This document shows, one piece after another, positions 46,064-57,824 of a stretch of DNA of 64,000 nt (positions within the stretch are counted from its first letter, which is position 1; each line of letters opens with the position of its first letter). A program made the position numbers and the translations under genes. The DNA comes from Gnetum montanum (lineage: Eukaryota > Streptophyta > Gnetopsida > Gnetales > Gnetaceae). Where the stretch lies: assembly GCA_015680685.1 (NCBI GenBank), contig MNCI01008651.1, forward strand, positions 334,120-398,119. Direction: 5' to 3'. The notes under the pieces were generated by a model. It had not been told where the DNA came from and searched no databases. It saw nothing but the letters and a program-made list of their open reading frames with translations.

Positions 46064-48099
46064 TGTCAAACCCCAAAAGTCATTTACACAAATTTGTAAC
46101 AAATTGTCATAATATGGAAATGTTGATTTATATTAATTTAGCGAGATAAAATGATAAGAAAGGAAAGGAGAAGTAAGGCATGAGGTATTATTTCCATAGA
46201 AAAAATGTGTCTCATGTGTTTAGCATAATTAATGTAATTATCTTACCCTTTCATCCAAATTCAACACCAAGACATACCTCTTCAAATGACATTGCATTGT
46301 GTCTTCTTCAAAAATTCCATTCTAGGATTAACTGAAAAAGCAACATGATTAAAATAATAGTTGGTTAACTTGTTAGGGAAAATAACATGAAGTATATTAA
46401 CTTAGTAGTTAATTAATTAAAATTCTCTCTTAGGTCATGAGTCAATAGTACACCTTCAAACATAGGTCACATGCTTTTCTAGTCACATGTTAAGACTAGT
46501 TCTAAGATATTTTCTTGATAGAGGTCTACCTTGGAACAAAGGTAACCTGCCTTTCTAGTGATATATCAAGGTTAGTTAGATTTGGTAATTAATTAATTAT
46601 ATCACTTGATAGAAACCTACCTAAATATGGATCATATGCCTTTCTAATAGCTTACTAAGTGGAATCATTTTAAAGATTTATTCCTCTTTTTATCTCATAG
46701 TATCTTGTAGTCTCTTTAGCTATGTGATAAAATAATGGATCCCAAGATGGCATCTTAGGAGGCCAATAAATTTCCTTGATGTCATATTTCCATCATTCCT
46801 TGGTTCTTTCTTCTTTCTTCTAGACTAATGACACTAATATGACATGCAAGGAAACTTTATCATATTCTAAAGACAACAATCATGAAGGCATTAAGGATTA
46901 CCTTTCAAAGGCTATTTTAAAAAATAAAAATTTGACTCATATATCTTTTTTATTAGGAAGAGAAAAATTAGGAAATTCAAATATAATTTTCTTGTTTTTA
47001 TGAATTGATAAGTGAAATATTATAAAATGATCCTAATTCAATCATTTTTTATGGGTCCCAAGCTAAGGATCAATGGTGGTTCATGTTCCTTAATATGACT
47101 CCATTATTTTTCTATAAATTAGAGGACCTATCCTTGATGTAACACTTTGATTTTCTAGTCAATAAAGTTGTTGCATGAATTTTTAATAGGTTTGCTATTA
47201 CCAAAATTTTATTTCTCTTATACCTTTCATATTCCATTTACATTAATTAATGCTCCTCATCTTTCAATTCATATTTTGAATAGTTTAATCATTCTAACAT
47301 CTTCATCACTCTTTCAAGTTCAATAAGTCATGCAATTAATATAGTATTTCAAACCATTATGAATTTATTTCAATTCTTTATGAATCTTCAAAAATAGTAT
47401 CATCAAGTTAAAAGTTCAAGATCCATCACAAAATTTACTCCAATTTGGCCATTTTACACAACTTCAAACATTAGATATTTCCATTCCATATTGTAGAGCT
47501 CATCAAGGTAAACCTACACATGTGAATTTTAGTTCATTTTGACCATCAAAAATCAATACATTCAACAAATATAATTTACCCATGCCTCATGGTTCACTCA
47601 TGGTATTGCAGAAAAATATAGCATGATTCCACCATGACTCATGGTATTATAGGTTTTAATATTCCATCAACCACAACTCATAGTATGCCTATAGTATCAA
47701 CCATAACTCATGGTTAGGTCATGACTGCTAAAGACTTTTAATCACAGCTTGTGGTTACCTTATGGTGATTCAACCACAACTCATGATCACCTTGTGGTAA
47801 GTATTATGAATAAAGAAAATTCATCACAACTTACAATAAGATCATGATAAGTCCAAGAATCCTAATTTTCTAGGTTTTATGAGACTAAGACTCATGGTGA
47901 AGTGGTGGTATCATTAAAAAATAATTACCCACTATTTCCAACTACATGATGACTTGTGTTATCATTCCATGGCTCATGGTATCTCAAATTGTATAGAATA
48001 CAACTCATGGTCAAATCATGATTAGCTTTTGGTCAATAAAAATTCAAGTGATTAACATAATTCAAGCCAAGACATCAACACTTTCAATCCATCATTCCA
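46064..48099 (+). repeat. LTR D: about 2-kb LTR of Tekay/Del-like type
   Basis: It starts TGTCAAACCCC (the plant Tekay/Del start is TGTCACACCCC). TATA-like CTATAAATTAGAGG lies near 47,116 and CAATAAAG near 47,160. It has three loose repeats of a 'CATAGGTCACATGCTTTTCTAG' type unit (read in pieces) between 46,450 and 46,660, and AACCACAACTCATGGT-like words from 47,590 to 48,010. It ends at about 48,099, seven bases before the PBS. The boundaries are approximate. Confidence 0.65.
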
Positions 48100-48106
48100 A
48101 AAAAAT

Positions 48107-48117
48107 TGGTATCAGAG
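48107..48117 (+). other. Primer-binding site after LTR D (tRNA-iMet)
   Basis: TGGTATCAGAG matches the complement of the initiator tRNA-Met 3' end (TGGTATCAGAGC), the usual primer of Tekay/Del and many other plant LTR elements. Confidence 0.8.
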
Positions 48118-48188
48118 TAATTGTTTCTCTTTTTTGTTTTCATAGTTTGGAGGATTCTAATCTATGCTACCAATTCATTAATGCTTAG

Positions 48189-49129
48189 TGTTAGGATGTG
48201 AATTAATGCTCCTTACTTAGCTTCCTTTATTTTTTAGACTTGGGTAGGTGGTTGTGAGATCATGCGATTCACAATCACTTGTAGTTTAGGGTCTTAAGTC
48301 AAAACTTGATTTTTAATGAATTTTAAACTCAGCAAGAGAATAATGCCTATCCTATGATCTCCATGAGTCAATTTTCAAAAGATAGGAAATTGAGGAACAT
48401 GTGGAGTTAGCTTCGAATAGAGAAGGAGGTAGCATAAGAAGTTGTATTCAAATTTGGCAAGGTACTACATGCTAATCCAACTTGCATGAGGCCATAGCAT
48501 AGACTTTTTTTTCCAAATGCAATTCATAGCCACTCATAACTTATTTTGTGACAAAAATTTGAAATCCATTAGTGTAAGTCCTTGTGACATGCATACATGT
48601 TGTGGTCATTATGGGCCTTTTAGCCTAATTATTTACTCAACCGTTAAGATTTGAATACTCAACCATTGGAAATGATTAACTGAGACTACTGATCGTAGTC
48701 CCTTATAGTGGTTGATTGATTGGATGACTCTTCTTTGGGCAAGTAGTTGTGACCCAGCTACAACTCACACCCAGGTCATAGCTATTAGGTGGAAGTGATT
48801 GCAACCATCAACCGAAGACATTTTCATGCCAAATTAAAGTAGAACTATAAGAGAAGATATAGAAGGGATGTAGAGATATACATAGAGATAGATATATAGA
48901 TAGATTCTTAGAGAACTTGAAGATATAGAATTTAAGCTTTTTGAACGATATTGTTGAAATGAGATTATTGTCTTGAGATTGAATGATAAGATAGTCATTT
49001 CTTTTGTTAAGAGTGAATTAATGTTAAGTGCTCTTCAACATAATTTTGACAACCTTACCCTTACATAATCCACAGTCCTTCGTTTGATTGATTCCTACAT
49101 TCTACAATGCAAGAACACAAGAATAAACA
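48189..49129 (+). repeat. 5' LTR of element B
   Basis: 941 bp from TGTTAGGATGTGAATTAATG to GAATAAACA. The last bases have drifted relative to the 3' LTR end (GAGAACCTAACA). It contains several TATGAGTC/CAACTCACACCCAGGTCATAG-type words, here cited in part. Confidence 0.88.
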
Positions 49130-49132
49130 TTT

Positions 49133-49150
49133 TGGTGTCGTTGTGATAGC
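49133..49150 (+). other. Decayed tRNA-Asp primer-binding site of element B
   Basis: TGGTGTCGTTGTGATAGC aligns with TGGCGCCGTTGCCGGGGA; it keeps the first two thirds with C-to-T changes. It lies three bases after the LTR. Confidence 0.6.
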
Positions 49151-49817
49151 CATGGGTTATGGCGATATTTTTTGGATTTACAATTTGTTTAATTGTTTTT
49201 ATTTTTTCTTATTTTAATCATTTATGTGGATTTGAATTGATCTTTCAATTTGTATATGTTACAATTATTACAATTTCAAGTGACATTGATTAATGTGCAG
49301 ATATTTCTTATTGATTTAGAAATATTGATGATTGATGAAGAACTTGTTCATACTCAATGATTCTTACAATAGATTTTGATATTTTTCATTTCTTTTTCTT
49401 TTGTCTCTTCTTTGCTTGTTATTTATTTATAGGTTTATGGTTTAGATACATGAGAAAGGTTAAATATTTGTATGTGATATTGTTCCTTCTTCATGCATAT
49501 CCAAGAAAAGAACTAAAAAGATTTTAATGTCATTAGAAGAATCATCTTCATCATAGAATTCCAAAGGACAAGAAGGTCAAAGTTCATTCTAGAAGGAAAG
49601 AACACCAATTTCATAGATAGATCCATAAACTCCTACTAGTATAGGCACTAAAATTAAGATGGTAGATAGACTTAATATTCTAGTTACTGTGACTGCTAGT
49701 GGGAATTAGTTTTCAACCCTATTTCCTATTACTACCCAACCCAATAAAGTATCCATGAATATTGGTATGCCTACTGAATTTTGATTTGGTACATTGGTTT
49801 TAAATTCTAAGAGTTAA
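49151..49817 (+). other. Element B leader
   Basis: AT-rich and without a gene. It matches 16.3-16.78 kb of A in reverse and so is the element leader before gag. Confidence 0.6.
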
Positions 49818-51410
49818 TTGGGTTCTACTCCATCAACAAAATCAACTTTCTCTTTATCCACACAAATGGCTAGCCTATCTTCTTATACTAAATCTATTCC
49901 TTCACAAGTTAATGCTATGTACTATGCTAATACTCCTAATAATCCTTCTAATATTTTTTGCCAGCAACACTTGCAAGCCAATCAACAAACTTTGTTAAAT
50001 GCTTGAACACACACTACCCAACACACATGGCCACCATTACCTAATCAACTAATGTCTTGCTCTCTCTCTATTCTAGCACAAATACCTATCACATCAAATA
50101 TTTCTCCTACAATTTCTCAATTGGGAAAACCTACTATACATATGAATTATCCTAATGTGGCTCAAATTCATCAACTGATAGCATAACCTACCATTTCTTT
50201 TAATCCACAACTTGTTCCTATGTCTTGTAACACAACTATTCTACCACCAACATCATATCAAACTACACTTATGCAAGTACCCCCAATATCCCTATTCTAA
50301 TACTCAATAATGAGTGCATATTCCTCAAAGTATCCAACCAATATTCAATGTGTAGGCTTCTCAAACATAATCTATGCCTCAACCATAAATTTCACATCAA
50401 GGATTACACCAAATAGCACATCCATTACCTCATCATTTAGTACCCTTGAGCAACCAATTTAATTAGTTTTTACAATTTCAAAATCAAGTTTCTTATTAAG
50501 GAATGCCTAATCAACTTTCATTAAAAGATTTAATGGGGAGGAAATTAACAACTACTCTCTCCCCCCTTTTGTTGCAAACTAGACAAGACATTAAGATTAA
50601 GAACTTAATAGTATTTCCTCAATTCTATGGTACAAATGATGAAGATCCATATAATCATATATAAGCATTTGAAACATTGATAGTCACATGTGGTACTAAC
50701 ATTATAGAACATACTAAAATGAATGTCTTTCCTCTTACATTTAGAGATCATGCATTATCATGGTATAGATCATTAAAAAAATATTCTATTAAGTCTTGGG
50801 AAGGTTTTAAGGATGATCTTTTGAATCAATTATTATCTTCTACAAAAATCCATCAATATAAAAAATAATTTTCAAGCTTTCAACAAAGAGAAAATAAAAA
50901 CTATGAATAGGCCTAGAAGTATGTTAAAGAATTAGAATGAGGAACCTTGATCATGATTTTTTAGAATGTCAATTATTATGATTTTTTCTTGAAGATTTGA
51001 CAATTGTTACATGGCAGAGTATTGATTTTGCTTATGGTGATATGATTATGCCAATCACACGAGAAGCAATGTTTGATATGTTAGATCAAATAGTGGATCA
51101 AAGAAAAATTTGGCCTATGAATAAAAAGGCCAATATGTTAGCACATACAGTGATGACAGGGTTGGAAAAATAAATTAAGGAGGTCAATAATAAATTATCA
51201 TCATTATCTATGTCATATAATGCTAGTGTGCAAGGCTAATCTTTCTAGTTCCCACAAAAAGCATCGTTAGTTTGTATGAATGAGGGAATTTATGATACTA
51301 ACCAACCCTAGGCTACATGTATGGATTTTCCTTAAGCTTGTGTGATTTGTGAGGAGATTAACCACGCTCATCATGATTGTCCCATGTTATCCTTTATTAA
51401 AGAATGAGAT
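49818..51410 (+). pseudogene. Element B gag with intact zinc knuckle
   Basis: The Ser/Gln/Pro-rich N-terminal region (MASLSSYTKSIPSQVNAMYY) parallels the A sequence MASPSSYPQFF...VHAMYYA. The gag core lies at about 50,560-50,870 (IKNLIVFPQFYGTNDEDPYN, LIVTCGTNIIEHTKM, FRDHALSWYRSLKKYSIKSW). Near 51,180-51,240 QIKEVNNKLSSLSMS-like residues match A. A complete CCHC knuckle sits at 51,339-51,380. Gag would package the element RNA. Stops interrupt the frame often, many at former Gln codons. Confidence 0.85.
51339..51380 (+). other. CCHC zinc knuckle of element B gag
   Basis: CVICEEINHAHHDC fits C-x2-C-x4-H-x4-C exactly. It is the only intact RNA-binding knuckle seen in the window; the A copy has lost the last cysteine. 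Confidence 0.85.
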
Positions 51411-52089
51411 AATGTTGTAGGAAGTTAAGGTGGATAAGGAAGAAGTTCAACTTCATAAGGTAGGGGATGAAATTCCAATCAAACCAAAATTACTAGTCAC
51501 ATCCTCCATTTCAGTCCAATTATTTGAAGTATAATAATAATTTCAACCATTCTTGAAGACCTAATCAAAACCATGAGTTTCAATAGAAAATGCTATAAAA
51601 AAATGAAAACTTACAATATACTTTGTAGCAAAAAAAAATGATCATATTTAAGCCTTAAAATCTAAGGACACATTACTAGCGCAAACAAAAATAATTCCCA
51701 AGTATCAAGGAAGATAAGAACTACACATGGTTTCATCAACCAATAGCAACTAATGTAATGTAGTGACGAGAAGCAGAAGAGTTGTTGATCTTCAAACTTC
51801 TTTTCAGTAGTCTATGAAGAACAAAGAATTAGAGGATGAATCTAAAAGAATCTTTGCAAAGAAACTTCCTATGAAGGAAGCCACTAATCCAAAGATTCCT
51901 TTAGAAAGATCCATTAATTCTTCTTTTCTTTAGGTACCTTTTTCTCATAGATTAGAATTAAATGAGGTTGATGATAAGCAACTTGAAAACCTTTTTAGAG
52001 ACATCACCCTACATGTTCCACTATTAAGAGCTATTGAAGATACCAGTCAATATGGTAAACATCTTAAGGAACTTTGTTCTATGAAAAGA

Positions 52090-52200
52090 AAATTAAAATA
52101 CCCAAGCATGTTACCCTTGATAAAAATATTACAACTATTTTGAAGGCTAGGATACCTAAAAAAGATAATATATTCTAGCAGTCCTATGATTCCTTGCAAT
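52090..52200 (+). pseudogene. Element B protease stub
   Basis: KYPSMLPLIKI...-type residues, and in another frame DKNITTILKARIPKKD, match the A stretch AKNITNILKARLPKK just before the protease active site. The match to A ends at about 52,200 (SPMIPC), so the active site, RT and RNase H are gone. Confidence 0.75.
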
Positions 52201-52453
52201 AAAGACAAATAACTTTTGTGTTTTGTGATGGAAAAATGGATGGAAGTAGTGAAAAAGAATGTTGGGAATGTAGTAGCATTAGCTTATATATATATCTATG
52301 AATTGGCCAAGATGATTTTAAAGAAGATGATGTTAACAAATCCCAACTATTTGAAGAGGAAACAAGATAACTAAAAATGGAATCACTCATCCATCCTCTA
52401 TTTCTCTACCCATTTCCCAAATTAGTTATAACCTCTTGGTCAAGTTTCTTTTG

Positions 52454-52532
52454 TCTTTGTTTGTTCATGGTATTTTTGATACATAAATCTCTTACATAAA
52501 TATCAACTCAAAAAACCATGAACAAACAAAGA
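52454..52532. repeat. Hairpin inside the RT-deletion interval of B
   Basis: TCTTTGTTTGTTCATGGT (52454-52471) pairs perfectly with ACCATGAACAAACAAAGA (52515-52532). The stem extends inward by TTTTTGA/TCAAAAA with one bulge, giving about 25 bp of stem. It has no counterpart in A. Confidence 0.85.
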
Positions 52533-52570
52533 TAGAACAAACACCTCATTGTTTGTTCTGGTAGAGACCT

Positions 52571-53700
52571 TTGTCATCAATGCACGATGATTCATTTGGG
52601 AAGATCCATTCATTTATAAGATTTGTAAAGATTAGATCATTCGTAATTACTTTTAACCATGCTGGAGTGTGTGAAGGTCACTTTGTAGGTAAGAAAACTT
52701 CATACAAAATCCGCCATGTTGGTTTTTATTGGCCTACTTTGTTTAAATACACTTATGCATATTGTAAGAGATGTAATCAATGCTAGAAAATGGGAGGACT
52801 AACAAGATGACAAGACATGCCATTATTGCCTATCTTGGTGGAGTGTCAACCCTTTGATTGTTGGGGCATTGATTTCATAGGTTCTTTTCCTTTAAGAAAT
52901 TTCAATAAGTATATTTTAGTTTCCATTGATTATGTCACCAAATGATTTTTTGTGAAAGCAACTAGGCATGATGATGCAAAAACAGTAGTTAGGTTCTTTA
53001 GAGAAGACTTAATTCCATGCTTTGGGCATCCACAAATCCTAATTAGTGATTAGGACATACATTTTATTAATAATATAATGGGGAAATTGCTACATAAAAT
53101 GGGAATTATACATCATATTGCTACTACCTATCACCCTCAATCAAATGAATTAGTTGAAAGTATGAATAAGGAAATAAAAATAATTTATAGAAATTTGTAG
53201 GAAAGAACCAAAAAAATTGGTCTTATTATTTACCTAATGCATTATGGGCTATTCTTACATCATATAAGTCATCTCTTAAATTTACCCCATATGGACTGGT
53301 ATTTGGTAAGTAATGCCTTGTTCCTTCTTCAATACAAAACAAGTCCTTTTGAATGCAATGTCAATTGGAAATGAACTTCAGCTCATGTTTTTTTACCCAT
53401 TTATTTGCTTTAAACCATTTAGATGAAGATCATATACATGCTCTAAATAGGTAACATTTGTATAGGACATAAATGAAGATATGGCATGATAGGAAGATTA
53501 TGAGAAAGTTATTCTTAGAAGGTGATTTAGTGTTATTATTTTATATGAAGCTTAAAAATTTTACTTGGAAAGTAGTATCAAAATTGGAGGGACCTTCAGC
53601 GTTATTAAGGTCTTAGGTAATGGTGCTATTTATAGTTTTGGGAATGATGGTTTTGAGTCCTTACATGTGAATCATCAATGGCATAAGCATTATTTTGAAT
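52571..53700 (+). pseudogene. Element B integrase
   Basis: The zinc module reads HAGVCEGHFVGKKTSYKI...GFYWPTLFKYTYAYCKRCNQC (52,652-52,786, split here). The core has DCWGIDFIGSFPLRN (first D, about 52,870), LISD*DIHFIN (second D, about 53,045), and HHIATTYHPQSNELVESMNK (E, about 53,155), so D, D and E are all kept. The C-terminal module includes LKNFTWKVVSKLEGPS near 53,550 and LHVNHQWHKHYFE near 53,680. Stops and frame changes disable it. It is the best-preserved integrase in the window and a template for reading A. Confidence 0.9.
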
Positions 53701-56239
53701 AACGACTCTTCTATGATAGTGAGATGATTACTTAACTGATGCTTCTTCTCAAAAAGTTGAATTTAATCTAATCATGGACTAGTTTCAAATGAGTCCTTAT
53801 GAGATTGTTTGGCCTTTAGACTTCTATAGTTATGTGCTTTATCTTTTACAAGTTTTAGATGACAAGTAATATGAGCCATACATTATATTTTTATTAATAC
53901 TTATGCTTGGTAGTGGTCATTATTATTATCAAGTCTTTGGTAGTGTCTATGGCAACATATCTTTCTTAGTATTTAGACTTCCATTACTTAAATTGACAAA
54001 GGTTTGACTTGTTCAATGGCATGAGTTTTTGGAAACTTTTTTCTTCAAAATGTTTTTAAAATTTTATATTTTACGATAAATAGAAAAAAGGTTGGATCAT
54101 GAGATTTTTTCCCATGAACAAAGTTTGTTAGCTCTTCAATTGAAAAGTGAGTAAATTCTCTTGATTTTTACTAGGCATATTATTAGAATATTATGTTATT
54201 TCATGATAAAATTAAGGCTCTGGATATTCCATAATTGGGGAGTTAGAATAAGAGACATTATGAGATACCAAACAAAAATCATGAGGGTACTAATGGGGAA
54301 TGACTTGCATAGTGATTGAATCTGTACTAGGAGTAAAGTTTTTGTTGTTTACAGAACATGTTTTGATGGTAATATAGGAAGTAGTCACAACCTATTATAG
54401 ATGTATAGATCTAAGAATGTCATTTAACAGACATCTTGTCCCATTACAACTATGGTACTACACTAAGAGCAAAGTTCCATTTATTTACAAACCATGTTCT
54501 GATGGTATTACAACAATCCCATAATCACTAAAAATATCATTATTCTTATGTTCATGGGCATAGGATAAGGTTATTATATTGATGCATAAAGAGTCTCCAT
54601 CACCAACAAATACTTTTAGTAGGGGAATATTGTATTTTTGAGAGTTATAGTGCCATAAGACATGGATAAGTTGGTAAACAATAATTCATGAATGATTCTT
54701 TTGGAAATAAATTTACTTAAGTTTTCATCCAATGTCTTGATATTTAACAAGCACTAACACCTTAGTTATTCTTCTATCACAAATTTTTTTTCATTGTTAT
54801 TGCTTTCTTTTCCCTTTATTCTATTTTATATTTTCTTTTCCTCATTATTTATTGTAGAATTATCTTGGATTAGGAAGTGTGGGAAGGATGCAACTTGCAA
54901 TCACTCAAAATCTCACTATGAGCCTGGTTGCAAGCTACAATCACCTTAGAGTTTACTTTGTTGAAGTTTGGTACTTGCGACGAAGTGCAACTCATAGTTT
55001 ACTACATTTTGGAATTCATGTTTTTAGGTTTCTGATAGTGTAAACACCTGTGACTCATAGTTCCCTGCACTATAATGTTAATTTCTTGAATTATAGAATA
55101 GTTCTGCTAGGTGTGACACTCATTTTGCTAGATGTGATTCATAGTTGGTCTTAACTCCAAAATTCATTAAAAAGTTTTGTTGTCATGTTGCAATGGATTG
55201 TGAATCATAGTAGATTGCAAACTATTTAAAAATGCAAAAACAAAGGAACATTTTAGAAAACTAAACATCATTTTGTATCGTAGAGCACCATATGACACAT
55301 CCAAAAGCTAAAGCAAGCTTCTATCATATGCATAGCTATCATATCTAACCTTGAAGCCTTCGTCCCTCTACAAAATGCCTAAGGTAGGCCTCAAATCTTT
55401 TATTTTGATGCATTTTTCCTCTTAGACTTCATATTGTGCACTATTACAAGTAAAATTGGGGCATCAGTGTTGTTTTTAGAGAAGATTAAACATTTTACTG
55501 ATGAACTCTAGGTTTTTGGGATCTTCTTTGGCATTCTAATACTTTTTATGTAGTGTTCCAAGCATTTTATATGACTTTGAATTTTGTATAGAACTAGGTT
55601 TTTGTATTTTCTTTTAAACTATTAGAAGCTTCTTATTATTGCTAAATACAGAGTTAGAAGCTAAGATAAGGATATCTCCTATAGCAAAATAATGCTAGGA
55701 TATGTGGAAGAGCAATGAGAATTGGAATTTTATTACTAGGAGGCATTATGTTTTAGTATAACTATCCTAGTTTGTAGGTAATTCAATATCAAGCTATATT
55801 TGAGGTTTCTCTAAGCTAGAGCTAGGAAAAAATAATTTCAATTTGAGGATTACTTAACAGTATGGGATAGTACTAAGTAATTCCATATTGTATTCTTTGT
55901 GCACTACATTTAGGCTACAGTAGTAAATCCACTATTGATTGTTAAATAGATTCCTTATTATGTAATTAAAAATCTTTCTTCTATGTTGAATAGTTTTTTC
56001 CCATCTCTGCACTAGGCATGTACATTGAGGACAACGTAGACCTTTTTGGGGGCATCAATGTTGTTGAGATTTGGGAATTGCTAGTATAGATCTTTACAGT
56101 TGTTTTATACTTTTTGTAATTCATTTGCATTATGTTATATTGATATTATGTTATTTATTGCATTTTATTTCATGTTTTCTTTTATGCATTATATTATCAT
56201 AGTATGTGTACTGATTTTCCCTACAGTAAGAAACTTGTG
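53701..56239 (+). other. Element B noncoding region after integrase
   Basis: No gene seen. It is collinear with 700-3,240 of A (reversed) and holds the stem-loop array (54,890-55,220). The motif CATTGAGGACAACGTAGAC followed by TTTTTGGGGGCATC (56,025-56,058) is a PPT-like tract in the place where Athila elements often carry one before the last ORF. Confidence 0.65.
54890..55220 (+). repeat. Array of degenerate stem-loop units in element B
   Basis: Five units about 60-70 bp apart share a GTGACTCATAGTT core. The last is a hairpin with TTGCAAT (55188-55194) pairing with ATTGCAA (55214-55220). It is the homologue of the A array at 1,640-1,880. Confidence 0.6.
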
Positions 56240-57656
56240 CATCCCAACATAAGAGGGGACATACTTAGGGACAATCTTCAACAACTATAGATCCAACAAC
56301 ATAGAGATGTGCTTAGGAGGAAGAGCAATAACATTCTCATAGGGAGCACATGGAGAATTTAGAGCATGAGCACTACAAGGAAAAGTTTCTTACAATGCCA
56401 TTGAGGAAACCTAGGAACTTCAAGCCCTTGTGGAATTGGTGAATTCACTAGTTGTGGCTTCTTTAATAGTGCATGAGCTAGAGTTTGTCTTGACAAGAGG
56501 CAAGGTGTTGTATGAGTAGGAGGCTCAATAGTTATACTTGACATTATAAAGAACCTTGCTTGCATCATGGGCTTTTCAGGTTGCCATCAAGTCCTATGAC
56601 ATTGGTGAGGCCCTCATTGCTAAGGTCCTTGAGCTATATGTGGGATCAAACAGATAACACTTTGTAGCAACAATGTCAAAGACGAAGATTTAGTTAGCTA
56701 AGCTCTTCCCTGACATAATAATGGATGAGATAGGATGGCCTACCAAGAACCTTTCTCTTAAAAGGAGGGTTCGTGCAAGGGCAATGATGATGAACATTAT
56801 GGGAAGCTCTTATTTCACACATGTCATGTCCCTTGGCATATTGATTATGAGTGAATTGGAGGGTCCTTTCATTCTCAATTATCCATTTATCATTTTTTCT
56901 AGGATGAAGTTGGTGGTCTAAGATGCTAATGGGTTTCCCTTCCCATCAATACTCTCAACATTGTATTGGCATTTTTAGATTTGGACACTTGCCCTACCCA
57001 TCAAAAAGATTGTTGCATGGTATAAGGACTAGTTCCTATATCTAGATTGTGCCTTGTACACTCAACGATTTCCTAGGACATGGTACAAGGAGGTCTGGTG
57101 AATTCCTAATCCATGTGTTCCTACAAATGAGGGTAGGAACATGTGGAGGGCCCACTATGCCTACATTTAAAATCCATAGCAGTAATAATAGCCACAATAG
57201 CAACAAGGCATGGCAAGTGCTAATCAAGCTATGATGGGAGGTGAAGCTCATCTCAATACTAGATTAGACATCCTACAAGCAAGTCTCATTACACGTTGTA
57301 ATGAGATAGAGGTGCATATTCATGCTCATTGTGATCAACTTGAGAGGATGCAGTATCGATTGGCCTCCAATGTGGAGATCCTAGGGCATCATCTTTTTTC
57401 TAGGATAAGGGAGTTGCAGCATAAAGTTATTCACTAGGAGGTTGGTGAATCAACGAACTTAGAGTCTGCACCCATGGGATTCCTAATCACTAATGAAAAC
57501 CAAGCTAGACCATCTATCTCTATGAACCAAGTGGATGACAAGGTGATGGAAGAGAATTTCATGAGTGAGGAGATAGGTGACAATGCACCTCAACCTCTTT
57601 CTTCAGCAAATGCTCCTATATCCCCTTCAAGGAAAGGCTCAGCTCCTCTGTCTTGA
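56240..57656 (+). pseudogene. Element B extra ORF after integrase, unassigned
   Basis: It follows a splice-acceptor-like TTTTCCCTACAG ending at about 56,227. Open segments in one frame read SYDIGEALIAKVLELYVGSN (56,590), LFPDIIMDEIGWPTKNLS with KRRVRARAMMMNIMG (56,700-56,920), and ANQAMMGGEAHLNTRLDILQ followed by CDQLERMQYRLASNVEIL (57,210-57,437), the last probably coiled coil. The tail (57,474-57,656) is acidic then Ser/Pro-rich. The layout (domain, coiled coil, Pro-rich end) resembles the second ORF of element 2. It takes the env-like position of Athila elements, but I see no membrane segment. Confidence 0.6.
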
Positions 57657-57824
57657 GCATTTTGCTTCCCACTTCTATCCCTTCTCTCTTTTTGTATGTT
57701 TCAAAGTGTTATGATAGCAAGGATTGATTCCATGATGTGCTTTATTATTTATTATATTCTCATTAATTCATTTACATTCTTATGCTCTCTTTTATTAAGA
57801 CAATAAAGAGCTAGTTGAAGGCTA

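Noticed and set aside
47590-48010. Possible satellite based on AACCACAACTCATGGT
   Set aside because: The words recur without constant spacing or a clear unit, inside LTR D. I treat them as part of the LTR.
48107-48117. Possible tRNA gene fragment (TGGTATCAGAG)
   Set aside because: It is only the complement of a tRNA 3' end and directly follows an LTR, so it is a primer-binding site. No cloverleaf flanks it.
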